The translations under genes and the position numbers were made by a program. The notes under the pieces were generated by a model. It worked only from the letters and a program-made list of their open reading frames with translations, had not been told where the DNA came from and searched no databases. 18,078 nucleotides of DNA from positions 1 to 18,078 of the forward strand of contig JAOAGU010000016.1 in the NCBI GenBank assembly GCA_026415595.1, read 5' to 3'. Shown here piece after piece: positions 1-6,572 of the stretch (position 1 is the stretch's first letter; each line of letters opens with the position of its first letter). The DNA is from Thermodesulfovibrio sp. (lineage in GTDB: Bacteria > Nitrospirota > Thermodesulfovibrionia > Thermodesulfovibrionales > Thermodesulfovibrionaceae).

Positions 1-1
1 G

Positions 2-226
2 TATTGTAAAGAGGTTCAGCCATTGTGGCAAAAAGATTTGCAGCTAAGAGGGGAACTTTTAACACTTTGGGCACAGCCAAATCCTGATTGGAACGCTATT
101 AAACAAAAAGAACAGGAAAGAGCCGCCATTAAAGTGGATATGCATAAGAAAGCTTATGAAATGGGACTTCCCTATGCTCCAGGTGGCAAGAGAGGTTTAC
201 ATATTAGAAGAATATGTGGATGGTAA
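2..226 (+). CDS. Spy/CpxP-like periplasmic protein, C-terminal part (5' end outside window)
   Basis: The reading frame is open to the left edge: codons from base 2 read YCKEVQPLWQKD, so the TTG at 23 need not be the start and the gene is truncated by the window. The visible 74 residues are helical and highly charged. They have the pattern seen at the end of Spy/CpxP/ZraP-type periplasmic chaperones or metal sensors: a helix with 'LRGELLTLWAQPNPD', then a second helix rich in K and E, then a glycine-rich tail (APGGKRG). The signal peptide and any LTxxQ motif would lie outside the window. The next gene on the same strand encodes another small exported protein, and in my recollection these two families often occur together. 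The family call is moderate. The existence of the gene is well supported by the open frame and by a hairpin six bases after the stop. Confidence 0.6.
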   Translation, partial: YCKEVQPLWQKDLQLRGELLTLWAQPNPDWNAIKQKEQERAAIKVDMHKKAYEMGLPYAPGGKRGLHIRRICGW

Positions 227-231
227 AAGAA

Positions 232-253
232 AAAGGGGGCAATTGCCCCCTTT
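232..253. terminator. Perfect palindromic terminator hairpin, bidirectional
   Basis: A perfect 22-bp palindrome with core GGGGGCAATTGCCCCC folds into a GC stem with an AATT loop. On the plus strand it follows the Spy/CpxP-like stop by five bases but has only three T's after it, so it should be a leaky terminator. On the minus strand the stem is followed by TTTTTCTTTT, a good U-tract, so it should stop minus-strand transcripts arriving from the pnp/M16 operon. Confidence 0.75.
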
Positions 254-269
254 CAGGGATAATTGAGCA

Positions 270-680
270 ATGAAATTGGGCATTCTAATAATGACACTTA
301 TTTTTACCATAAGCAGTATCGCAGTAGCTCAGCAATGGGAAGATTATGACCCTAATACGGAAACTGCAATCAAAGGGAAAATAGTAGAAGTTTTACAGAG
401 ACCTAATGGACCAATGGTTTTAGGTGTTTTAAAAGGTGGCAAAGTCTATTATATTTTAACGGCACCTAAGTGGTATTATGATCAGGAAAAAATAAGTTTG
501 ACTATTGGTGATGAGATAGTTGTACATGGTTCAAAATATTTCTCTCGGAGAGGAGAACTGTTTTTAATTGCGAGGTCAATTCATAATCTATCCAATGGCA
601 AAATATATTCCTTCAGAGAAGAGCATCATATGAAACCAAAATGGAGAGGAAGAGGAAGAGATAGGAAACATGAAAATTAA
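270..680 (+). CDS. Secreted small OB-fold-like protein, function unknown
   Basis: This is a 136-residue exported protein. Residues 1-20 form a signal peptide (short charged start, hydrophobic core, AVA-Q cleavage site). The mature part starts with a 'YDPNTETAIKGKIVEV' strand. It continues with beta-rich sequence and an 'IGDEIVVHGSKYF' segment, which is the layout of a one-domain OB-like barrel. The tail is very basic (KPKWRGRGRDRKHEN). I recall similar short periplasmic proteins in Deltaproteobacteria and Nitrospirota next to Spy/CpxP-type genes, but no biochemical role is established. The ATG at 270 has a weak AGGGA site about ten bases upstream and no obvious promoter of its own, so it probably depends on read-through of the preceding hairpin. 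Its last four bases overlap the convergent M16 gene. Confidence 0.75.
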   Translation: MKLGILIMTLIFTISSIAVAQQWEDYDPNTETAIKGKIVEVLQRPNGPMVLGVLKGGKVYYILTAPKWYYDQEKISLTIGDEIVVHGSKYFSRRGELFLIARSIHNLSNGKIYSFREEHHMKPKWRGRGRDRKHEN

Positions 681-1906
681 ATATCAAGATTATTTCTATC
701 TATTGAGCCCAATATTGTTAAGGAAAATTTATTTTTTACAATGTAATCTGCTACTCTTTTTATCTCATTCAAATTGACAGCATTAATTTGTGATATTTGT
801 TCTCTTACCCTATAAACTCCTCCTAAATAAATATCATGATAAGCAAGGTTTTGCATTATAGAAGAAGGCGATTCAGTAGAATATAAAATTTGAGAGATTA
901 TTTGAGTTTTTGCCCTGTCCATTTCGTCCTCTTTAAGCTTATTTGGCAGGCTCTTTAGTATAGAATTTATTAATTTGATGATTTTATTAACTTTAGATGG
1001 TTCACAGGCTGTATATATTCCAAAAACTCCTGTATCTGAATAATAAGATACAAAGGAATAAATATTGTAAGCTAACCCCTTTTTTTCTCGTATCTCCTGG
1101 AAAAGCTTTGAACTTACACTACCCCCGATTATGCAGTTAAGTAGAGTAATTGCATACCTGTCTTTGTGTTTAAATGGAACTATTTGAAAGCCTAAACAAA
1201 GATGAATCTCGCTAAGGTCTTTTTGAAAAATGTTAATACCCGGTGAAAAATCTACATTTTTTTTAGTAGGAACAAAGGATGATTCTCTTTTAGTAATATT
1301 TTTTTCCAGTTCATCCATAAGTTTATTTATCTCAAAATTTCCAGCACAACTTATAATGCAGTTATTGGTTCCATAATAATTTTTAAAACAATGAATAATA
1401 TCCTCTCTTGAAATAGTTTTTACTGTATGTTCTTTACCCAAGATGGGAAGCCCTAAGCTATTATTGAAAGATTTCTCCATAAATAGGTCATGTACAAGTT
1501 CTTCAGGATTATCATTTACCATTCTGATTTCATCCATAATAATAGAGCGTTCTTTTTCAATTTCTTTTTTAGGGAAGACAGGATTTGAAAAGATATCTGC
1601 TATTAATTCAACAGATTTAGACAGGTTTTCTTGTAAACCTTTAACGTATAGAGCTGTAAATTCTCTCGCTGTAAAAGCATTTAAGTCTCCACCAATAGAG
1701 TCTATTTCAAGAGATATTTCTTTAGCAGTCCTTTTTTTGGTTCCCTGAAAAAAAAGATGTTCAATAAAATGGGAAAGTCCATTTTTATCTTCAGGTTCAT
1801 GTCTTGAGCCATGCTTAATCCATATACCCAAAACAAAGGAATGAAAATTATTCATTTTATGAATAATCAATGGAATACCAGAGGAAAGTATAACTTTTTT
1901 GGACAT
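677..1906 (-). CDS. M16 family zinc metallopeptidase (processing-peptidase type)
   Basis: This is a 409-residue single-gene M16B peptidase, related to mitochondrial processing peptidase beta and to bacterial YmxG/PqqL-type enzymes. The inverted zinc motif HFIEH is at residues 46-50, with the distal zinc ligand in 'MDEI' (E126, about 76 residues later). The C-terminal half carries the conserved LFQEIREKKGLAY segment at 268-280 that contributes to the active site in this family. There is no signal peptide, so it is probably cytoplasmic. It is expected to be catalytically competent because the HxxEH...E set is intact. It starts 13 bp after the pnp stop with no clear Shine-Dalgarno, which suggests translational coupling to pnp. 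An M16 peptidase directly after pnp is a recurrent arrangement in many bacteria. Its physiological substrate is unknown. Confidence 0.92.
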   Translation of the reverse strand: MSKKVILSSGIPLIIHKMNNFHSFVLGIWIKHGSRHEPEDKNGLSHFIEHLFFQGTKKRTAKEISLEIDSIGGDLNAFTAREFTALYVKGLQENLSKSVELIADIFSNPVFPKKEIEKERSIIMDEIRMVNDNPEELVHDLFMEKSFNNSLGLPILGKEHTVKTISREDIIHCFKNYYGTNNCIISCAGNFEINKLMDELEKNITKRESSFVPTKKNVDFSPGINIFQKDLSEIHLCLGFQIVPFKHKDRYAITLLNCIIGGSVSSKLFQEIREKKGLAYNIYSFVSYYSDTGVFGIYTACEPSKVNKIIKLINSILKSLPNKLKEDEMDRAKTQIISQILYSTESPSSIMQNLAYHDIYLGGVYRVREQISQINAVNLNEIKRVADYIVKNKFSLTILGSIDRNNLDI

Positions 1907-1919
1907 TATTATTTTTTGT

Positions 1920-4046
1920 TTAAGATTCGTTTTCTATTTCTTTCAAAGCTTGTTTTCTACTTAGACGAGGTCTTCCAAGTTCGTCAATTTCAATAACTTT
2001 AACTGGTATTTGTTCTCCTAACTTAAGAACATCAGAGACCTTTTGAATTCGTTTTTCAGCAATCTGGGAGATGTGCAAAAGCCCCTCAACTCCTGGAAGA
2101 ATCTCTACAAAAGCACCGAAGTCAACAATTTTAGTTACTTTGCCCATGTAAATTTTTCCTATTTCTGCTTCCTGCGTTATACCTTTAATGATTTCAATGG
2201 CTTTAAGAGCAGATGTTTCGTTTGTAGCGGCTACTTTTACAACACCCTCTCTATCCTGTATGTCAATCTTAACTCCTGTTTCTTCAATTATACCTTTAAT
2301 GACCTTTCCACCAACTCCTATGATATCTCTTATTTTTTCAGGTCTTACTTGCAAGGTATAAATTCTTGGGGCAAAAGGTGAAAGTTCTTTTTTAGGTTCT
2401 GATATGATTTCTGCCATCTTTTGTAATATGTAAAGCCTTGCTTTTTTTGCCTGTTGCAAGGCATCTTCAAATATTTCATAACTTATGCCTGATATTTTAA
2501 CATCCATCTGAAAGGCTGTAATGCCTTTAAGAGTTCCTGCTACCTTGAAATCCATATCTCCATAATGATCTTCCATTCCAAGGATATCTGTAAGAATTAC
2601 GGTTTTATCCATTTCTTGAATTAAACCCATCGCCACTCCAGCAACAGGAGCTTTTATGGGAACTCCAGCATCCATCAGTGATAAAGTTGCTCCACATACA
2701 GTTGCCATAGAGGATGAACCATTAGATTCAAGAATGTCAGAGACCACCCTTATTGTATATGGGAATTCTTCTTTAGGAGGGATAACATAACTTAATGCTC
2801 TCTCAGCTAAATATCCATGCCCAATTTCTCTTCTGCCTGGTCCTCTAAGAGGTTTGACTTCACCTACACTAAAAGGCAGAAAATTATAATGAAGCATAAA
2901 TGTTTTAAAAGCTTCACCTTCTAAGGAATCAATTTTTTGTTCATCTTCTGAGGTCCCAAGGGTTGTAGCTACGAGTGCCTGTGTTTCTCCTCTGGTAAAA
3001 ATTGCTGAACCATGAACTCTTGGAAGAATTCCTATTTTACATATAATTGGTCTAATTTCGTCAGGTTTTCTTCCATCTACTCTTAATTCTTTTTCTAATA
3101 TGTTTTTACGAATTTTTTCTTCCAATATTTTTTCAAATATTTTAGTTATTTCCGATGTTAAGTCTTTTGTTGGATCATTATAAATTTTATTTCTGAATTC
3201 ATCGGTGTTTAAAGAATTAATTGCTTCATTTAGAAGTTCATTGAGAGCTTGTTGCCTTTCTTGTTTGGTTTTAACAAAAATTGCTTTTTCAATTTTCTCA
3301 TTGACTATTTTGATAACCAATTCTCTTAATTCTGATTTTTCTTCTGTTTTAATTAAAATTCTTTTTGGTTTTCCTGCTTTCTCTTGAAGTTCTTTTTGTA
3401 AATTCACAATTTGTTTTATGTATTCATGGGCAAATTTTAGCGCTTCTGTTAATGTTTCCTCTGAAATTTCATTGCCACCACCTTCTACCATTATTACAGC
3501 CTGCTCAGTACCTGCTACAACTAAGTTGAGATCACTTTTATCAATTTCTTCATTATCTGGGTTTATTACAAATGAGCCTTCAATCCTTCCAACCCTTACT
3601 GCACCAACAGGTTTTTCAAAAGGTATATCAGAAATTGTTAAAGCGGCAGAGATTCCTATTATGCTTAAAATATCGGCAATATTTTCATCTCCATAAGATA
3701 AAACAGAGGCTATTCCTTGTGTTTCGTAATTAAATCCTTCAGGGAATAGAGGTCTTATAGGTCGGTCAATAAGTCTTGAAATAAGAACTTCTCTATCAGT
3801 TGGTTTACCTTCTCTTTTGAAAAATCCTCCTGGTATTTTGCCTGCTGCATAAGCTTTTTCTTGGTAATCAACAGTTAAAGGAACAAAATCTAAATTTTCA
3901 TTTGGTTTTTTTTCAGATACTACTGTACAAAGTACATGAGTATCTCCAAATTTTACTATTACAGAACCATCAGACTGTTTTGCCAAAAAACCTGTTTCTA
4001 AAAGAAGTTTCTTCCCTTTTAACTCAATTTCTACTTCCACCCTCAC
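1920..4046 (-). CDS. pnp: Polyribonucleotide nucleotidyltransferase (PNPase)
   Basis: This 708-residue protein is a full-length trimeric 3'-5' exoribonuclease and phosphorylase. In order it has a first RNase PH domain, the helical linker, and a catalytic second RNase PH domain that includes the EDHYGDMDFKVAGT segment with the expected acidic residues. A KH domain follows (about 565-625, with loop GVGG at 577-580), then an S1 domain (about 629-696, 'GKVTKIVDFGAFVEILPGVEGLLHIS'). It degrades mRNA using phosphate and releases nucleoside diphosphates. The start is ambiguous. An in-frame TAA at 4050-4052 bounds the gene, leaving GTG at 4046 or GTG at 4040, and the sequence AGAGGTGAGG that looks like the ribosome binding site overlaps both. 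I used the upstream GTG. The gene lies 15 bp after rpsO, as in E. coli. Confidence 0.97.
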   Translation of the reverse strand: MRVEVEIELKGKKLLLETGFLAKQSDGSVIVKFGDTHVLCTVVSEKKPNENLDFVPLTVDYQEKAYAAGKIPGGFFKREGKPTDREVLISRLIDRPIRPLFPEGFNYETQGIASVLSYGDENIADILSIIGISAALTISDIPFEKPVGAVRVGRIEGSFVINPDNEEIDKSDLNLVVAGTEQAVIMVEGGGNEISEETLTEALKFAHEYIKQIVNLQKELQEKAGKPKRILIKTEEKSELRELVIKIVNEKIEKAIFVKTKQERQQALNELLNEAINSLNTDEFRNKIYNDPTKDLTSEITKIFEKILEEKIRKNILEKELRVDGRKPDEIRPIICKIGILPRVHGSAIFTRGETQALVATTLGTSEDEQKIDSLEGEAFKTFMLHYNFLPFSVGEVKPLRGPGRREIGHGYLAERALSYVIPPKEEFPYTIRVVSDILESNGSSSMATVCGATLSLMDAGVPIKAPVAGVAMGLIQEMDKTVILTDILGMEDHYGDMDFKVAGTLKGITAFQMDVKISGISYEIFEDALQQAKKARLYILQKMAEIISEPKKELSPFAPRIYTLQVRPEKIRDIIGVGGKVIKGIIEETGVKIDIQDREGVVKVAATNETSALKAIEIIKGITQEAEIGKIYMGKVTKIVDFGAFVEILPGVEGLLHISQIAEKRIQKVSDVLKLGEQIPVKVIEIDELGRPRLSRKQALKEIENES

Positions 4047-4061
4047 CTCTTAACTTTCAGA

Positions 4062-4331
4062 TTATTTTCTGAGACTTAGTCTTTCAATAACTTTGTTGTA
4101 TCTTTCTTTATCAATTTTTTTTAGATAATTTAAAAGCTTTCTACGCTGAGCAACTAATTTTAAAAGCCCTCTTCTTGAATGATGATCTTTTTTATGGGTT
4201 TTAAAATGTTCTGTAAGATAGGTAATTCTTTCACTCATTAAAGCAATTTGAACTTCTGGTGAACCCGTGTCAGTAGGGTGAAGCTTGAAGCTTTCAATTA
4301 TCTCTTTCTTTCTTTCTGTAGATATACCCAT
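4062..4331 (-). CDS. rpsO: 30S ribosomal protein S15
   Basis: This 89-residue protein has the standard S15 length and signature: 'FKLHPTDTGSPEVQIA' followed by 'HKKDHHSRRGLLKLVAQRRKLLNYLKK'. S15 binds 16S rRNA helices 20-22 early in assembly of the small subunit platform. The ATG is preceded by a strong ribosome binding site (AAAGGTGGTGAT). The gene heads the rpsO-pnp-M16 group. The 127 bp upstream, up to the ParA-like stop, is very AT-rich and holds no convincing hairpin. Several promoter-like hexamers are possible on the minus strand there (for example TTAACT and TATGTT 18 bp apart), but none stands out from the base composition. In other bacteria S15 represses its own translation; I could not identify the corresponding RNA fold here. 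Confidence 0.98.
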   Translation of the reverse strand: MGISTERKKEIIESFKLHPTDTGSPEVQIALMSERITYLTEHFKTHKKDHHSRRGLLKLVAQRRKLLNYLKKIDKERYNKVIERLSLRK

Positions 4332-4458
4332 TATATCACCACCTTTCGTTGATAAACAATATAATTTTAAAAATTAACATAAATTAAGGAATTTAGTAAA
4401 GTTAATCAGATTCAAAACTTAAATAATAAAGCATGTTAAAGAGTTTTAGATAGATTAA

Positions 4459-5229
4459 TTAACTTTTATTTTGCTTGCTAAGAAACTCCTTTGCTAATTC
4501 AATGTATGCTAAACTTCCTATTGCAGTGGGAGCATAAATGATTGCTGGTTTGCCATTCATAGCAGCTTCTGATAAAGCTATATTCCTCGGGATAGAGGTA
4601 TTAAAAGTTTTTGAGCGAAAAACTCTTTTTACATCCTCTGCGATAATTCTGCTTAGAGTTATGTGTTTGCTGAACATAGTGAGGAGTATTCCTTCAAGTT
4701 CAAGTGCTTCATTGAAATTAGCTTTTATTCTCCAAAGGAGTTTAATAAAAATTCTTAAAGCTTCTAAAGCAAAATGTTCGCATTGTACGGGGATTATAAC
4801 AGAATCAGATGCTACAAGTGAGCAAAGGGTTAAAAAAGAAAAGGAAGGCGGACAGTCTATGAATATATAGTCAAATTCTTGTTTATGTTCTTCTAAGAGA
4901 ACTCTTAAAAATTTTTCCCTTTCTCCAGTATTATATATATCAATTTCAGCCATGAATAAATCCATACGTGAAGGAATTAGATATAAATTATCCATTACCT
5001 TATACATAGCTTCATCAAGTATTGCTTTACCTGAATAAATTTCATAAAGTCCTTTTATGCGGTCACCATTTTTTCTCATGCCTAATCCGACTGTTAAGCT
5101 TGCCTGAGGATCAGAGTCTATTACAAGAATTTTTTTGCCTTCCAAAGCTAAAGACGAGGATAGATTAATGGCAGTAGTTGTTTTCCCAACGCCACCTTTT
5201 TGACTGGCTATTGCTATGATTTTTCCCAT
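4459..5229 (-). CDS. ParA/Soj-family (MinD/ParA superfamily) ATPase
   Basis: This 256-residue protein begins directly with the deviant Walker A motif KGGVGKTT (residues 11-18) that defines ParA-type ATPases. It continues with 'VIDSDPQAS' (35-43) and the Walker B region 'FDYIFIDCPPS' (119-129). It has no N-terminal HTH, so it belongs to the short Soj/type Ib-like class rather than the plasmid P1 ParA class. Such ATPases cycle between monomer and DNA-bound or surface-bound dimer and position chromosomes or other cargo. No parB gene or parS-like site is in the window, so the partner is unknown. It starts nine bases after nrnA without a clear ribosome binding site, which suggests coupling in the infB operon. 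It occupies a position often held by truB. It could be the chromosomal Soj or a dedicated orphan ATPase. Confidence 0.85.
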   Translation of the reverse strand: MGKIIAIASQKGGVGKTTTAINLSSSLALEGKKILVIDSDPQASLTVGLGMRKNGDRIKGLYEIYSGKAILDEAMYKVMDNLYLIPSRMDLFMAEIDIYNTGEREKFLRVLLEEHKQEFDYIFIDCPPSFSFLTLCSLVASDSVIIPVQCEHFALEALRIFIKLLWRIKANFNEALELEGILLTMFSKHITLSRIIAEDVKRVFRSKTFNTSIPRNIALSEAAMNGKPAIIYAPTAIGSLAYIELAKEFLSKQNKS

Positions 5230-5238
5230 TCTAAAATT

Positions 5239-6219
5239 TCATAGCAAGTTGTATTTTTTAAGTTTCTTTATCAATTGGTTTCGAGAGTATTTAAGAGAAC
5301 CTTTTGTTCTATAACCTGCCGCATTTTTATGCCCACCACCACCGAATTCTCTTGCAATAAGGCTAACATCAATATCTCCCTTTGACCTGAGGCTAACTTT
5401 TATAAGGTCAGTTTCTATCTCTCTAAATAGGACTGTTAAGTTTATATCATTTAGAATTCTTAAGAACTCAACAAACCTCTCTGTATCAGATTCTTTGGTG
5501 TTTGTATCCTGAAAATCAGACTTTGAAATATAAGATAACGCTAAGGGAGGTAAAATCTCCAAATTATTTAACATTCTGATGAAAAGTTTGAATCTATTTT
5601 CCCTCCATGATTCAAAACATTGCTGGTATATGTAAGAAGGTTTAGCACCAGCTTTTACAAGTTCTGTGGCAATAGAGAAAACTTCCTCTGTTGTATTATC
5701 AAACTGAAAATTTCCTGTATCTACTATGATTGCAGTATATAGATTAACAGCAATTTCCTCAGTTATTTTGCCTTTCATGGATTTAATCAAATTATATATT
5801 AATATTCCAGTGGCTGCTTTTTGAGGGTCTATCCATTTTATGCTTCTATTGTCATCTTGATCATCTATAATATGATGGTCAATAACAAAGGTTTTTCCAT
5901 TAAAGGATTCTATTTTCTTTAAAATTTCTCTTTCATAACTAACTCTTTTTATTTTATTACAGTCAACCAATATTAAAACATTTAAATTTTTAAGTGTTAT
6001 TTCTTTTAAATCTTTAATGTAATCAATACCTGGAAGAAACCTATACTGCAGAGGAATGGGTTTTTCAGCGAAAATTTCTACTTTTTTATTTAATTTTTCC
6101 AAGAAAAATTTTAAAGCTAAACATGAACCTAATGCATCTCCGTCAGGAGTTGAATGTGTTAGGATGAGGAAATTATCTTCTTTTTTTAATATATTAATTA
6201 AATCCTCTGGAGGATTCAA
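5239..6219 (-). CDS. nrnA: DHH/DHHA1 phosphoesterase, NrnA-like oligoribonuclease / pAp phosphatase
   Basis: This 326-residue protein shows all DHH family motifs. THSTPDGDALGS (21-32) supplies the first metal ligands, DCN lies near residue 86, DHH is at 114-116, and D167 is in 'IVDTGNF'. The substrate-binding DHHA1 motif GGGGHKNAAG is at 293-302. NrnA-type enzymes degrade 2-5-nt RNA remnants and, in many species, dephosphorylate 3'-phosphoadenosine 5'-phosphate. This matches its position in an operon with PNPase, which leaves such short oligomers. The start is TTG at 6219, with a good GGAGG site four bases upstream. The TTGA sequence overlaps the rbfA stop codon by four bases, so the two genes are translationally coupled. 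The rbfA-nrnA order is common in Gram-positive and many other bacteria. Activity on oligonucleotides versus pAp cannot be told from sequence. Confidence 0.92.
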   Translation of the reverse strand: MNPPEDLINILKKEDNFLILTHSTPDGDALGSCLALKFFLEKLNKKVEIFAEKPIPLQYRFLPGIDYIKDLKEITLKNLNVLILVDCNKIKRVSYEREILKKIESFNGKTFVIDHHIIDDQDDNRSIKWIDPQKAATGILIYNLIKSMKGKITEEIAVNLYTAIIVDTGNFQFDNTTEEVFSIATELVKAGAKPSYIYQQCFESWRENRFKLFIRMLNNLEILPPLALSYISKSDFQDTNTKESDTERFVEFLRILNDINLTVLFREIETDLIKVSLRSKGDIDVSLIAREFGGGGHKNAAGYRTKGSLKYSRNQLIKKLKKYNLL

Positions 6220-6572
6220 CTCCCCTCCGAAGTTTTTTTGATGTCTTTTAATAATTGATCAATCCTAAAGCCTCGTTCTATTGATTCATCATATAAAAAT
6301 TCAAATGTGGGGATTATTTTAATTCTTAATCTTTTAGCAATTTCTCCTCTCACAAAACCCTTTGCTTCATTTAAAATTTGAAGGGATATCTCTCTGTCTT
6401 TATCTTTTAATACAGAGATAAATACCTTAGCTACTCGTAAGTCCTCAGAGAGTTCCACATCTGTTACAGTAATAAAACCTAATCGAGGGTCTTTTATTTT
6501 ATGCAGGACTATATCAGCTACTTCTTCCTTAAGAAGTATGCTTAATCTTTGAGATCTTTTATAGGGATGCAT
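6216..6572 (-). CDS. rbfA: Ribosome-binding factor A
   Basis: This 118-residue protein has the typical RbfA features: the N-terminal 'YKRSQRLSILLKEEVADIV' helix, 'IKDPRLGFITVTDVELSEDLRVAKVFISVL', and 'FVRGEIAKRLRIKIIPTFEFLYDESIERG' near the C-terminus. It is a KH-type RNA-binding factor that acts late in 30S maturation, near 16S helix 1 and the decoding region, and is important in cold adaptation in E. coli. Its ATG abuts the infB stop codon with no spacer. The ribosome binding site AAAGGA lies within the last codons of infB, so translation is linked to IF2. The 3' end overlaps the nrnA start by four bases. Confidence 0.96.
   Translation of the reverse strand: MHPYKRSQRLSILLKEEVADIVLHKIKDPRLGFITVTDVELSEDLRVAKVFISVLKDKDREISLQILNEAKGFVRGEIAKRLRIKIIPTFEFLYDESIERGFRIDQLLKDIKKTSEGS

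Noticed and set aside
2043..2381. 112-codon plus-strand frame opposite pnp
   Set aside because: It lies wholly antisense to the conserved KH/S1 region of pnp, has low-complexity composition (Ser, Asn, Phe, Tyr) and no ribosome binding site.
4332..4458. Remnant of truB between the ParA-like gene and rpsO
   Set aside because: The 127 bp is AT-rich with stops in all frames and shows no recognisable TruB motif.
4459..5229. Plasmid or integrated-element partition system
   Set aside because: No parB, parS repeats, replication or mobile genes are nearby; the gene sits inside a chromosomal translation operon.
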